Made by a program: the position numbers and the translations under genes
Shown here: positions 52,702-61,951 of the stretch, piece by piece
Numbering within the stretch: the stretch's first letter is position 1
Layout of the letters: the number at the start of each line of letters is the position of its first letter
Notes under the pieces: model-generated
Told to the model about the DNA's origin: nothing
The model's input: the letters and a program-made list of their open reading frames with translations, nothing else
Database searches by the model: none
Source: Streptomyces erythrochromogenes
GTDB taxonomy: Bacteria; Actinomycetota; Actinomycetes; Streptomycetales; Streptomycetaceae
Assembly (NCBI RefSeq): GCF_036170895.1
Contig: NZ_CP108036.1
Location: 62,001-126,000 of the forward strand
Reading direction: 5' to 3'
Length of the DNA stretch: 64,000 bases

Positions 52702-54149
52702 CGGGTGTCTCCGGCAGCAGCGGTGGTGGTGTCGGCGTTGGTGGTGAGGGAGGGGGTGGCGGTGGTGGTCCGTTCGCGGTGGGCCATGCGGACGGCGAGG
52801 GCGTGTTTGCAGGGGCCGCGGCGGCCGCGGTAGTCGGCCCACCACTGGCAGGTGCAGCTCAGGACGCCGCCGGGGGCTTCGCGGACCTGGTAGCGGCGCT
52901 CGCCGGAGCGGACGGTCGCGGTGCCCGACCCGGTGGTGGCGGGGGTGTGGAGGTGGACCGCGCCGTCGGCGAGGAGGGTGCGGGCGGCGGTGAGGCGGGG
53001 GTTGCGGGCTTCGGCTCGGTGGGCGTCGTAGGGCAGTTCGCGGTGGAAGTAGGCGGCGTCCGCGGCGTCGTAGCCGACGCGGCCGGCGGTGCCGAGCCGG
53101 GTCAGGGCGGCGCGTACGCGCTGCGGGCTCAGTCCGCTCTGGGCGGCGAGGTCGGCGATGTCGATGCGCGGTTCCCAGGAGAGCAGCACGGACACCAGGT
53201 CGGCGTCGGCGGCGGCCTCGTCGCCGGCCAGTGCCTCCAGGACGGCGCCCTCGCCGGAGAACCCGCGGCTGGGCTCCGGGGAGAGGGTGAGGGTCAGGCG
53301 CATGCCGGGCATGGCGACCTCCCAGGCGGCGGCGGTGGCGGCGCCGTCGTGGCCGGCGGGCCCGTACACGCGCAGTGCGGTGGCGTGCCGCAGCACCCGC
53401 TGCAGGGCGGTGAGTCGCTCGGGGCCGGGCAGGCAGACGGCGCCGGGGACGGGGCGGGTGGTGGGGCGCAGGGTGCGGCCGGCGGGGACCACCCACAGGG
53501 GTGCCCGGCTGCCCGGTCCGGTGCCGGTGGTGCGCGGGAGGGAGCGCAGGAAGCGTACGGCCTCGGCCGCGGACAACTCGGCGCGCAGGTCGAAGGCGGC
53601 GGTGATCACCTGGGATTCGGCGAAGCCGCGCAGCCAGCGGTCGGGCAGCGGGACCTTCTTCTCCACCACGGGTCCGTCCAGGGTGGTGACGGCCAGTTCG
53701 TCGGGGCCGACCCGCAGGTGGAGGGGTTCGTCGCCGCTGAGCCGGGACAGGGCTTCGCGCAGCGGGTTGTTGACGTCGACGTTGGTGGTGCCGTGGCCGG
53801 TGTCGGCGCCGTCGAGGCCTTCGGGGAGTACGTCGAGCCGGGCGTAGACCCCGCAGCAGCCGGAGAAGGACTCGAAGCGCAGCCGGTCGCCGCCGGCCGT
53901 GACGACCGGGTCGAGGGAGGCCCGCAGGGTGCGCTGGTAGTAGCGGGCTGCGGCGACGTCGGCGACGGCGAGCAGGCCCCGGGCGGCGGCCTGAGGCGAG
54001 CTCAGGAACCCGGCGAAGAACTGCGGGTGGGCCTCGCGGCCCACCGGGGTCAGCCCGCCGGAGGTCTCCAGTCCGAGGAGGCCGGCGCCGCCTTCGGTGG
54101 TGAGGGCGGACGGGCGTGCGTAGGCGAGTGCCTGGATGGATCGGCTCAT
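52698..54149 (-). CDS. SWIM zinc-finger protein
   Basis: The 483-residue protein carries a C-terminal SWIM zinc finger (SCTCQWWADYRGRRGPCKHALAVRM, CxC...CxH) after a helical domain. It includes a winged-helix-like part (IADLAAQSGLSPQRVRAALTRLG). SWIM fingers bind DNA or protein and here probably act with DUF6493, with which the gene is coupled. ATG 54149 was preferred over a GTG 30 bases earlier. It is divergent from the Nudix gene with only about 60 bases between starts. Confidence 0.82.
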   Translation of the reverse strand: MSRSIQALAYARPSALTTEGGAGLLGLETSGGLTPVGREAHPQFFAGFLSSPQAAARGLLAVADVAAARYYQRTLRASLDPVVTAGGDRLRFESFSGCCGVYARLDVLPEGLDGADTGHGTTNVDVNNPLREALSRLSGDEPLHLRVGPDELAVTTLDGPVVEKKVPLPDRWLRGFAESQVITAAFDLRAELSAAEAVRFLRSLPRTTGTGPGSRAPLWVVPAGRTLRPTTRPVPGAVCLPGPERLTALQRVLRHATALRVYGPAGHDGAATAAAWEVAMPGMRLTLTLSPEPSRGFSGEGAVLEALAGDEAAADADLVSVLLSWEPRIDIADLAAQSGLSPQRVRAALTRLGTAGRVGYDAADAAYFHRELPYDAHRAEARNPRLTAARTLLADGAVHLHTPATTGSGTATVRSGERRYQVREAPGGVLSCTCQWWADYRGRRGPCKHALAVRMAHRERTTTATPSLTTNADTTTAAAGDTR

Positions 54150-54208
54150 GGGCGCAAACGTAGGGGCGACCACCGACAACGCTGACGGAGTGTCAGTCCG
54201 GGGGTGGG

Positions 54209-54763
54209 ATGATGGCCGTCATGACTTCCGCTCCCCCGGCACCGACGGTCCCGTTCTCCCGCATCAAGATCCGCACCGCGGCCCTGGTGTTCTGCGGGGA
54301 CGAGGTCGCGCTCATCCGCCGCGACCGCGCCGGCTCCACCCACTACAGCCCGCCGGGCGGGAACGTGGAGGACGGCGAGGACCTCACCTGCGCCCTGCGC
54401 CGGGAGCTCGCCGAGGAACTCGGCCTGGACATCGGCCTCGCCGAGGGCGGCGACCTGCTGTGGGTCGTCGACCAGCGCGTCACCCGTCCCGGGCCCACAC
54501 CGCCCCCGCGCAAGCTGCACCTGATCCACCGCCTGCACATCACCCCCGAGCTGCGCGCCACCCTCGCCGAGGAGGAACTGGACGAACAGCCCGACGGGAG
54601 CCACGAGGTCGGCGTGATCGAGTGGATCGACTACCGCGGGGCCGCCGGGCTCCCGCTCTTCCCGCCGATCGGTGCCGCTCTCGCCGCGCTGCCCGACCCC
54701 CGCGCGGCCACCGCCGACGCCGCCCTGGCCGCCGTCACCGACGACAACTACACGTGGGTGTGA
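54209..54763 (+). CDS. Nudix hydrolase
   Basis: The 184-residue enzyme shows a Nudix box, PPGGNVEDGEDLTC then RRELAEELGLD, with the RE..EE metal-binding glutamates. Nudix enzymes split nucleoside diphosphates linked to a second group. The residues outside the box do not fix the substrate. Starts at 54209, 54212 or 54221 are possible. The G-rich cgggggtggg favours the first two. Confidence 0.85.
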   Translation: MMAVMTSAPPAPTVPFSRIKIRTAALVFCGDEVALIRRDRAGSTHYSPPGGNVEDGEDLTCALRRELAEELGLDIGLAEGGDLLWVVDQRVTRPGPTPPPRKLHLIHRLHITPELRATLAEEELDEQPDGSHEVGVIEWIDYRGAAGLPLFPPIGAALAALPDPRAATADAALAAVTDDNYTWV

Positions 54764-54785
54764 CGACCGGCGCGGCCCGGCGCGG

Positions 54786-55472
54786 TCAGGGGGTCCGGCG
54801 CGGGCGCGCGGGGCGGTGCGGGCGGCGGCGGGCGGCGGGGGCCTCCGGGGCGGCCTGCGGTGAGGAGAACCCGCCCGCGACGGGCAGGGGGACCGCCGCC
54901 GGTGCGGTGGCGGGCGCGGGGACCGAGGCCGCGGGCGGGGCCTGACGGCCCTGGGGCTGGGACCGGCCGAGGATGGCGGTGTGCGCGATGAGCGGTGCGC
55001 AGGACTGGCAGATCTCGGCGAGCGTCCAGACCTGTCCCACGGCCGGGTTGTGGACCAGGACCAGGAGGGTGGAGCCGGTGCACTGGGTGCGGGCCTCGTG
55101 GAGCGCGCACTGCGCGGCCCGGCAGGCGCACGCGGTGTCGGGGCGTACGGTGGCCAGCCGGGCGTGGGCCCGGACGTGTTCGGCGGCGAACCGCTTCAGG
55201 GCCGCGGTGTCCTTCGAACGGGGCGGCATGCGGCAGGCTTCGGTGCTGCAGGTGACGGAGGCGCTGTGATCGGCGTGGCCGGTGAGCCGGACCGTCCAGG
55301 TCCGGCCGGGCACGCGGGATCCGGGCATGAGGGTCAAGTCGGGGTCCGATCGTCGTGTTCCAGGTGGGTCGGTCGCACCGACGCGGTGCCGATCGCGGCG
55401 GGGTGGACCCCGCGGGCTGTCGTCGCGGGCGGCGTCTGCGGTTGCGGCGCCGGGCAGCGGAGAAACGGACAT
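54786..55472 (-). CDS. hypothetical Cys-rich protein
   Basis: The 228-residue protein has a conserved-looking core (VPGRTWTVRLTGHADHSASVTC) and cysteines in SVTCSTEACRM, TACACRAAQCALH, TQCTGS and EICQSCAPL, suggesting a zinc-binding or redox fold. The C-terminal 60 residues are a Pro/Ala tail ending in Arg. No family is known. ATG 55472 was used, with ATG 55328 (MPGSRVPGRTW) as a plausible alternative. Confidence 0.5.
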   Translation of the reverse strand: MSVSPLPGAATADAARDDSPRGPPRRDRHRVGATDPPGTRRSDPDLTLMPGSRVPGRTWTVRLTGHADHSASVTCSTEACRMPPRSKDTAALKRFAAEHVRAHARLATVRPDTACACRAAQCALHEARTQCTGSTLLVLVHNPAVGQVWTLAEICQSCAPLIAHTAILGRSQPQGRQAPPAASVPAPATAPAAVPLPVAGGFSSPQAAPEAPAARRRPHRPARPRRTP

Positions 55473-55639
55473 CGCGCGGCCTCGGACCTGGGGTCTTCGG
55501 TCTTTTTCGCACGTGGCCGCGGGCTCTGTCAATGGCGCGTACCCGTCCGGCCGCCCGCCGGACAGGAACGAGGGCGGCAGCGGGGGCGGGAACGGGGCGG
55601 ATGTGCCCGGGGTGCGCTCGCGGTGCACCCGGGGTGCGG

Positions 55640-56455
55640 TCAGTTCGGCCGGCGGGGCGGGCGGGTGAACCGTACGGGGACTCCCGGGGAGTACAGCACG
55701 CTCACGGGCGGGCCGGCGGGCGGCCGCAGGCCGGCGGCGGCCACCAGGTTCTCGTCGCAGCCGAGGAGTTCGGCGCGGTGCAGCGGCCAGCGCGGGTGGC
55801 TGTTGGGCAGGTACAGCAGCCGGCCGCCGAAGTCGCTGTGCATGCCCCAGCGGGCGGTCAGGAAGTGTTCGAGGGCGGTCGGCTCCTCGATGCGTTCGCC
55901 GGTCCGCACGGTGATCGTGCTGTGCGCGCCGCGCGGGCCGGGCCAGCGCCGGCTGCTGGTGTAGGTGAGGGTGGGGCCGTCGCGGCGGACCGACATGCGT
56001 GACCACACGTACGGGAGGCGGAACGCGGTGCGGGCGGCGAGGACCGGGAGGAGGCGGGAGGCGTCGAGGGAGCGGAAGACCACGCCGCGGCGGCCGTGGG
56101 CGTCGACCGAGTAGAGGCGGACGTTGGTCTCGGGGAAGGAGCCCAGGTAGGGGATGCCGGGGAGGCGGAACCAGCCGACGCGGTGCATGCGGAACGCGAC
56201 GAGGCCGACGTAGGTGAGGCCGTCCAGGGTGTCCGGCGTGGTGCCGGCCGGGAGCAGCGGGGCGACGTCGGCGGGGTCGGCGGGCCAGTGCAGGAAGGCC
56301 AGGTCGAGCCAGGACTGGGTGAGCAGGGGCCTGTGCGCGCGGGCGGGGCGGGGCGGATCGGCCGTTATCGGCTCGGCGGGCCCGGCAGGCTGCTCTGCGG
56401 GCCCGGGAGGCTGCTCTGCGGGCTCGGGGGGCTCGGCGGGCGGCGTGGGCGGCAT
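55640..56455 (-). CDS. DUF2071 (YqjF-type) protein
   Basis: The 271-residue protein matches DUF2071: LTQSWLDLAFLHWPADPADVAPLLP, TYVGLVAFRMHRVGWFRLPGIP, FPETNVRLYSVD, GRRGVVFRSLDASRLLPV and EHFLTARWGMHSDFGGRLLYLPN. These are acetoacetate-decarboxylase-like beta-fold proteins of unknown reaction. The first 40 residues are a Pro/Glu/Ala repeat (GPAEQPAGPAEP), probably disordered. ATG 56455 was used. Confidence 0.82.
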   Translation of the reverse strand: MPPTPPAEPPEPAEQPPGPAEQPAGPAEPITADPPRPARAHRPLLTQSWLDLAFLHWPADPADVAPLLPAGTTPDTLDGLTYVGLVAFRMHRVGWFRLPGIPYLGSFPETNVRLYSVDAHGRRGVVFRSLDASRLLPVLAARTAFRLPYVWSRMSVRRDGPTLTYTSSRRWPGPRGAHSTITVRTGERIEEPTALEHFLTARWGMHSDFGGRLLYLPNSHPRWPLHRAELLGCDENLVAAAGLRPPAGPPVSVLYSPGVPVRFTRPPRRPN

Positions 56456-56533
56456 CGCGTCAGTATCCCGCAGGGTGCTGGACCGCGGTTCCCCGCCGCG
56501 GGTGGACGCCGGCGGCGGGGAACCGCGTACGGC

Positions 56534-57769
56534 TCAGGAAGCGGGGGCGGGGGCGGGGGTGGGGGTGGGGGTGGGGCAGTATTCGGCTTCCATGATGGCC
56601 TCCGGGGCGGTCGGCAGGCTCCAGTCCCCGTTGCGGTTGTAGGCGAGCTGGTGGCCGCCGTTCTCGGTGGTGACGGCCAGGGAGGTCGAGCCGACCATGC
56701 CTCCGCCGTGGCCCCACAGCGTGGTGCCGCAGCTCGTGCGCATCCGGGTGATGCCGAGCCCGTAGGCCATGTCGGGGCGTTCGCGGATCTCCACCGTGGT
56801 CTTCATGGCGGCCAGCTGGCGGGGGGCGAGGAGCTCGCCGCGCATCAGGGCGCGGTAGAAGCGGTTGAGGTCGCCGGCGGTGGAGATGATGTCGCCGTCG
56901 GCCCGGCCCTGCGAGCCGTTCATCTCGGTGACGTCGTCGATCCGGTCGGGGGCCTGCGCGAACAGTTTGGAGTAGGCGCGGCTGCTGGGGCGGGGGATGT
57001 GGATGCTGTTGCCGGGGTTGGTGGTGGCCTTGAGGCCCAGGGGCCTGATGATGCGGTCGCGGACCTCGGCCTCGTAGGAACGTCCGCCCGCCTTCTCGAT
57101 GATCAGCGCGGCCAGGACGTAGTTGGTGTTGGAGTACGAGAAGCGGTCGCCGGGAGAGAACAGCGGCGGGTGGGAGAGGGCCACCTGCACGTGCTGGGCG
57201 GGCGGCAGGGTGTCGTAGCGGTGCCGCAGGTAGCCGTCGCCGAGCATGTACGTCTGCAGGTACTCCTCGTCGGCCAGGTAGTCGAAGAGGCCGGAGGTGT
57301 GGTTGAGGAGCCGGCGCACGGTGATCGTGCCGCCGTCGTTGCCGTTGCCCCTCACCAGGCCCGGCAGATGGTGCTCGACGGTGTCGTCGAGGCGGAGTTT
57401 GCCTTCCGTTTCCATCTGGAGCAGGACGACGGCCACGAAGGTCTTGGTGATGCTGCCGATCCGGAACCGGTCGTCGGTGCCGCGGGGGGTGCCGGTGGCC
57501 AGGTCGCCGACGCCGGAGGCCGCCTTCCAGACGCCGCGGGTGTCGCGGGCCTGGGCCGTGATGCCGGGGATGCCGGCCCGGACTTCGGCGTCCATGGCGC
57601 GCCGGGTCGCCGCGTGCCCCGCCCGCGCGGCGGCCCGGTCCGCGGCGGGGTCCGGGCCGGGGTCGGGGGCGGCCTGGGCGGGGACGGTGAGGGTGGTGGC
57701 CGCCATCGCGGCCGCCGCCAGGCCCACCAGGGCGACCCGTGCGGCCGTAGCGGTCGTGCGTAACGTCAT
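56534..57769 (-). CDS. secreted serine hydrolase, D-Ala-D-Ala carboxypeptidase / beta-lactamase class C fold
   Basis: The 411-residue protein has a signal peptide (VALVGLAAAAMAATTLTVPAQAA) and all three active-site motifs: SxxK in IGSITKTFV, YxN in FSYSNTNYV and HxG in WGHGGGMVG. It belongs to the S12 family, including the Streptomyces R61 D-Ala carboxypeptidase group, acting on wall peptides or related amides outside the cell. The C-terminus is a Thr-Pro/Ala-Pro repeat. ATG 57769 follows gaaggagca. It is intact, unlike the fragment at 25644. Confidence 0.85.
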   Translation of the reverse strand: MTLRTTATAARVALVGLAAAAMAATTLTVPAQAAPDPGPDPAADRAAARAGHAATRRAMDAEVRAGIPGITAQARDTRGVWKAASGVGDLATGTPRGTDDRFRIGSITKTFVAVVLLQMETEGKLRLDDTVEHHLPGLVRGNGNDGGTITVRRLLNHTSGLFDYLADEEYLQTYMLGDGYLRHRYDTLPPAQHVQVALSHPPLFSPGDRFSYSNTNYVLAALIIEKAGGRSYEAEVRDRIIRPLGLKATTNPGNSIHIPRPSSRAYSKLFAQAPDRIDDVTEMNGSQGRADGDIISTAGDLNRFYRALMRGELLAPRQLAAMKTTVEIRERPDMAYGLGITRMRTSCGTTLWGHGGGMVGSTSLAVTTENGGHQLAYNRNGDWSLPTAPEAIMEAEYCPTPTPTPAPAPAS

Positions 57770-58006
57770 GCCGTGCTCCTTCGCGGTCTGGGTGCTCGCT
57801 GGAACTGCTGCGGCTTTCCCCGGGAACCGGTGGGGTCCACCCGCCGGGCAAGACCGCGGAGGGCCGGTCGGGGGTTGAGCGCGGGCCCGGGCCTCACCTC
57901 CTGGGTGTAAGGCGGAGTCAACTCCTGGTGGGACGACGGGAGCGGGGCGGGCGGCTACGTTGGCGGCCGTTCGCGACGCCCGTCACCATCACGGAGGTGC
58001 GCAAGC

Positions 58007-59644
58007 ATGCAGACCCGTTCCGCCGTCGCCCCGCGCGGGCGCGTGGTGGGGGCGATGGCCCTCGTCCTGACCGCGGTCACCGCGCTGACGGGGGCCGCGC
58101 CCGCGCCCGCGACCGCGACCGTCGCGGCGCCCGCCGACTCGGTGTCCTCGGCCGAGGCCGATCCGCCCGTGCCCGTCCTGTCCTGGGGCCCCTGCACCGG
58201 CCCGCAGGACGGCTTCGAGTGCGCGACCGCCCGGGTACCGCTGGACCACCGCCGGCCGGGCGGGCCCACGATCGCCCTCGCCGTCACCCGGCGGCCCGCG
58301 GCCGACCCGGCCCGCCGCACCGGTGTGCTGCTGCTGCACCCGGGCGGGCCGGGCAACTCCGGTGTGGACTTCGCCCGTAACAGCCACGCCGCCCTGCCCG
58401 CCGCCCTGCGCGACTCCTTCGACGTCGTCGGCTACGACATGCGGGGGGTGGCGCGCAGCGGCCAGGTGGAGTGCTGGGACGACAAGGAGTACGCGGCCGC
58501 CGTGGACGCCGCGCGCGCCGTGCCCGGCCCGGGTGCCGTGCACCGGGCCGTCCGGCAGGGCGCCGACTTCGAAGCCGCCTGCCGGCAGCGCTCGGGCGGC
58601 CTGGTGCCGTTCGTCGGCACCGGCTTCAACGCCCGGGACATCGACCTGCTGCGCCGGGCGCTGGGCGAGGAGACGCTGTCCTTCTACGGCCGTTCCTTCG
58701 GCAGTTACGTCGGCACCCTCTACGCGGCGCAGTTCCCGCGGCGGGTGCGGGCGATGGTCCTGGACGGGGCCTACGACCCGCGCCTGTACGCGGAGGTGCC
58801 CTACGCCTACGACGCCGCGCAGTTCGCCGCCCTGGACGCGGCGGTCGGCCGGTTCCTGGACTGGTGCGCGGGCAACGCGGCCGTCTGCGGGTTCGGCGGG
58901 GGCCGGCCGCGGCAGGCCTTCGACGACCTCAAGCGGGCGCTGGACGCGAACCCGGTCATCACCGCGAGCGGACGTCCGGCCACCGGCTACACCCTCGCCT
59001 ACCGCCTGATGTTCAACATCAACGCGGGCAAGGAGATCTGGCCCTACCTGGGCGAGGCGCTGCGGGCGGCGCAGGCCCGCCAGGCCTCGTTCCTGCTGTC
59101 CCCGCCGTCGCCGGCGTCCTTCGACTTCCTGACGGTGAACACGGCCGTCGAGTGCGCCGACCGCGTCTACCCGGCCGGCCGGCTGCTCCTGGGCGCGCTG
59201 GTCGGCGCGCACGCCGCGTCGGCTCCGCTGCTGGGGCCCCCGATCGGTCTCGGGCCGCCCACCTACGACCACAACCACGCGCCGGCGTGCGTCCAGTGGC
59301 AGGCGGACCGGCCGAGCCGTTACGAGGGCTCCTACCGGGCGGCGGGTTCCGCGCCGATCCTGGTCCTGGGGACGACCGGGGACCCCGACACCCCCTACCA
59401 GGACGCCGTGGCCCTCGCCGGGACGCTGGAGAACGGCCGGCTGCTGACCTTCGCCGCCGAGGGGCACACCGCCTACAACCGCAGCGCGTGCGTCAGCGCC
59501 CTGGCCACCGGCTACCTCGCCACGCTGACGCTGCCCGCGCGGGGCACCGTCTGCGCGGACGAGGCGCCCCCGGAACCGGTCGGGCGGCGCGCCGCGGGCC
59601 TGGAGGTCGACGAGACGCGCGATGTGATCCCCGTGCTGCGCTGA
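58007..59644 (+). CDS. secreted alpha/beta hydrolase, tripeptidyl aminopeptidase type
   Basis: The 545-residue protein has a Sec signal peptide and an S33-type alpha/beta hydrolase. Its motifs are LLLHPGGPGNSGVDFA (oxyanion loop), YGRSFGSYVGTLYA (nucleophile), LGTTGDPDTPYQDA (acid) and AAEGHTAYNRSACV (His in a TAP-like C-terminal region). It resembles tripeptidyl aminopeptidases of Streptomyces that release N-terminal tripeptides from secreted proproteins. ATG 58007 follows acggaggtg. It is divergent from the S12 hydrolase gene. Confidence 0.82.
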   Translation: MQTRSAVAPRGRVVGAMALVLTAVTALTGAAPAPATATVAAPADSVSSAEADPPVPVLSWGPCTGPQDGFECATARVPLDHRRPGGPTIALAVTRRPAADPARRTGVLLLHPGGPGNSGVDFARNSHAALPAALRDSFDVVGYDMRGVARSGQVECWDDKEYAAAVDAARAVPGPGAVHRAVRQGADFEAACRQRSGGLVPFVGTGFNARDIDLLRRALGEETLSFYGRSFGSYVGTLYAAQFPRRVRAMVLDGAYDPRLYAEVPYAYDAAQFAALDAAVGRFLDWCAGNAAVCGFGGGRPRQAFDDLKRALDANPVITASGRPATGYTLAYRLMFNINAGKEIWPYLGEALRAAQARQASFLLSPPSPASFDFLTVNTAVECADRVYPAGRLLLGALVGAHAASAPLLGPPIGLGPPTYDHNHAPACVQWQADRPSRYEGSYRAAGSAPILVLGTTGDPDTPYQDAVALAGTLENGRLLTFAAEGHTAYNRSACVSALATGYLATLTLPARGTVCADEAPPEPVGRRAAGLEVDETRDVIPVLR

Positions 59645-59780
59645 GCAGCGGGGCCGCAGCGGGGTGGGGTGGGTGTGGGGGCCGGGCGGGATGCGGTCCC
59701 CGTCGCAGCCATGAGGGCCAGAACCGCACCCCGCACCGGTCACCTACCCGACCCCGCCCGGCCGACACACGCCGCCCGGC

Positions 59781-59823
59781 CCGCCCCGCCCCGCCCCGGC
59801 CCGGGCGGGGCGGGGCGGGGCGG
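59781..59823. terminator. GC-only hairpin between convergent genes
   Basis: A 17-bp stem of CCCCG repeats pairs with its complement around a 9-base loop, between the stops of the genes at 58007-59644 and 59829-60521. Confidence 0.6.
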
Positions 59824-59828
59824 GGCGG

Positions 59829-60521
59829 TCACAGGGTGCCGTGCCGGGGGTCGTAGACGACGGTGAAGTCCGCGGCCGTCTCCGCGTACTTCTCCAGCTG
59901 GTCGCGGAGCACGGCCGCGGCCCGCGGTTCCCGCAGCTCCAGCTCGGCCCAGCCGGTGAACCGCAGGTGCGCGGGCATGGCGACGAGGCCGGTGATCGCG
60001 TCCCAGAACGCGTCCGGGTTCATGCCGTAGAACGGCGGGAAGCCGAGTTCCCGCTTGAGGACCTCGTGGAGGTCACGCTCGCTGCGGACCGGGCCGACGT
60101 CGATGACCAGCCGGCGGGCGGGATCGTGTGCGGGGTCCTCGGGGACGCCCCAGAACGAGGGGAGCCACCAGCACAGGACCGCCCCGTCTTCGGGCCAAGG
60201 ACGCAGCTCCGTGTCCCCGGAGTCCTCGAAGAAGTCGGTGGCGGGGTCGATCGGGCGCCAGGCCGCGTCCAGGGGTTCGTCGTCCGCTGCGGGCCTGGCG
60301 AACCGCCTGCCCCGCTGGTCGCAGGCTTCGTAGGCACGGAAGTTGAGCTGGGCCTCGACGAGCGACACGTGGTTCGCGCCGCGCGGCATGAACGGCCGGC
60401 GGAACTGCTCCGGGTCGTCCTGCCAGGAGCAGACCGGGCAGATGGCGTAGGAGCCGGGCCAACCGTCTTCGGTGTCGAAGACGAGATGACCACAACAGGG
60501 GCACGGGCGACGGGTGTCCAC
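59829..60521 (-). CDS. CPCC zinc-ribbon fused to barstar-like domain
   Basis: The 230-residue protein starts with a CPCC domain (PCPCCGHLVFDTEDGWPGSY, ICPVCSWQDDPEQF, two Cys pairs as in a zinc ribbon). It ends with a barstar-type domain (VIDVGPVRSERDLHEVLKREL, FPPFYGMNPDAFWDAITGLV, LRDQLEKYAE). The CPCC domain is known from predicted toxin-immunity and polymorphic-toxin contexts, and barstars inhibit ribonucleases, so an immunity role is suggested. No toxin gene adjoins it. GTG 60521 is used, with TTG 60536 also in frame. A second barstar-like gene is at 37172. Confidence 0.78.
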   Translation of the reverse strand: MDTRRPCPCCGHLVFDTEDGWPGSYAICPVCSWQDDPEQFRRPFMPRGANHVSLVEAQLNFRAYEACDQRGRRFARPAADDEPLDAAWRPIDPATDFFEDSGDTELRPWPEDGAVLCWWLPSFWGVPEDPAHDPARRLVIDVGPVRSERDLHEVLKRELGFPPFYGMNPDAFWDAITGLVAMPAHLRFTGWAELELREPRAAAVLRDQLEKYAETAADFTVVYDPRHGTL

Positions 60522-60579
60522 CGGACCAGTCTGCAAGGTGCCGTGACGGGCGGCGGCATGGGCCCGCGCCGGACATGCG

Positions 60580-60616
60580 GCGGCACCTCGCAGAGGTTGC
60601 CTCTGCGAGGTGCCGC
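60580..60616. terminator. terminator of repeat-protein gene 1
   Basis: A perfect 17-bp stem with a 3-base loop contains the core CCTCGCAGAGG and its complement, 35 bases beyond the stop of the gene at 60651. A near-copy follows the gene at 62237. Confidence 0.75.
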
Positions 60617-60650
60617 ACTCGACCGCCGGTTGCCGGCTGTTGGTTGCCGG

Positions 60651-61787
60651 TCAGCCCTGGGTTCCGCCCTGGGTGCTGCCGGCCCCGCCACCCTGGGTTC
60701 CACCCTGGGTGCTGCCGGCGCCGCCACCCTGGGTACCGCCCTGGGTGTTCCCGGTGCCGCCACCCTGGGTACCGCCCTGGGTGTTCCCGGTGCCGCCACC
60801 CTGGGTACCGCCCTGCGTGTTGCCGGTGCCGCCACCCTGCGTGCCACCCTGCGTGTTGCCGGCCCCGCCACCCTGCGTGCCACCCTGCGTGTTGCCGGTG
60901 CCACCGCCCTGCGTGCCACCCTGCGTGTTGCCGGTGCCGCCACCCTGCGTGCCACCCTGCGTGTTCCCGGTGCCACCGCCCTGCGTACCGCCCTGCGTGT
61001 TCCCGGTGCCACCGCCCTGCGTACCGCCCTGCGTGTTGCCGGTGCCACCGCCCTGCGTACCGCCCTGCGTGTTCCCGGCGCCGCCACCCTGGGTTCCACC
61101 CTGCGTGTTCCCGGCGCCACCGCCCTGCGTGCCACCCTGGGTGTTGCCGTTACCGCCACCCTGGGTCCCGCCCTGGGTGTTGCCGTTGCCGGCGCCCTGC
61201 GTCCCGCCCTGGGTGTTGCCGTTGCCGACCTGGGTGCCGCCGATGGTGTTGTTCGAGCCGCCGATGATCGTGTTGTTGACGATGTTCGTCACGTTGTTCG
61301 TCACCTGGTTCACCACAGAGGGCGCCAGTCCGAGCTTCTTCGCTTCCGAAGCCGCTGCCTTTCGACCGATGGCGGCTGCCTGTGCCTGGGAAGCTCCGCC
61401 GCGCGCCGCCTGCTGGGCCGCGGCCGTGCCTCGTGCCGTTGCCGCTGCCACGTCGGTCTTCGTGGAGACCGAGGCGGGGCCCGTTGCCGCGCACCGGACG
61501 GTTCCCACGGAGACCGGACCGCTTCCGGTGATTCCGACCCGGATGTCGCCCTTCGGTCCGGCGGCGACGCGGGCGATGGTCTTCCCGTTGCGCTTGACGT
61601 CGTAGGTCTGCTTGAGGACGAAGCCGTTGCCTCGGACCTCCCCGTCCTTCAGGCTGCATACCGCCGCAGGGGCTGCGGTCGGAAGTGCGGAAGCCTGGGA
61701 AGCGAATGCCACTCCCGCCGTTCCGGCGAGTATCGCGGTGACACAGGAAAGACCGGCAATGTTGGCGACGCGCTTCTTCCTCGACAT
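60651..61787 (-). CDS. secreted protein with C-terminal 12-residue repeats (copy 1)
   Basis: The 378-residue protein starts with a signal peptide (ANIAGLSCVTAILAGTAGVAFA). Residues 40-182 are unique, with a small beta region (CSLKDGEVRGNGFVLKQ, VGTVRCAA, one likely disulfide), an Ala-rich helix, and an Asn-rich segment (VVNQVTNNVTNIVNNTIIGG). About 16 repeats of GGTQGGG(T/A/N)GNTQ follow to the end. No catalytic motif is seen. It is likely an extended, exported surface protein. ATG 61787 has aaaggag upstream. A conserved box lies about 146 bases upstream, shared with the gene at 62237. Confidence 0.75.
   Translation of the reverse strand: MSRKKRVANIAGLSCVTAILAGTAGVAFASQASALPTAAPAAVCSLKDGEVRGNGFVLKQTYDVKRNGKTIARVAAGPKGDIRVGITGSGPVSVGTVRCAATGPASVSTKTDVAAATARGTAAAQQAARGGASQAQAAAIGRKAAASEAKKLGLAPSVVNQVTNNVTNIVNNTIIGGSNNTIGGTQVGNGNTQGGTQGAGNGNTQGGTQGGGNGNTQGGTQGGGAGNTQGGTQGGGAGNTQGGTQGGGTGNTQGGTQGGGTGNTQGGTQGGGTGNTQGGTQGGGTGNTQGGTQGGGTGNTQGGTQGGGAGNTQGGTQGGGTGNTQGGTQGGGTGNTQGGTQGGGTGNTQGGTQGGGAGSTQGGTQGGGAGSTQGGTQG
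60654..61241. repeat. 36-bp tandem repeat array 1 (coding)
   Basis: About 16 copies of a 36-bp unit encode GGTQGGGxGNTQ. Position x varies between Thr, Ala and Asn, and synonymous differences are scattered, so the copies have diverged slightly. Confidence 0.9.
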
Positions 61788-61932
61788 TTAAATCTCCTTT
61801 GAATGATCGACCCGGATTTCTGAGATTCTCTGCGAGCCGGGGATTCGGCTTGTCCGGTGTCTCAGTTCCGTCTGATGGCCGAGCGGTTTATCTGTCTCCA
61901 GATTGCCGTTTCCGGGCGCGGGGCGAAAGCGA

Positions 61933-61951
61933 CGGAGATTCGGGACTTGAC
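61933..61951 (-). promoter_or_regulatory. shared upstream box, copy 1
   Basis: On the minus strand it reads GTCAAGTCCCGAATCTCCG. It matches the box upstream of the second repeat gene at 16 of 19 positions and lies at a similar distance (about 146 bases) from the start codon. It is a probable regulator or sigma-factor site. Confidence 0.5.
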
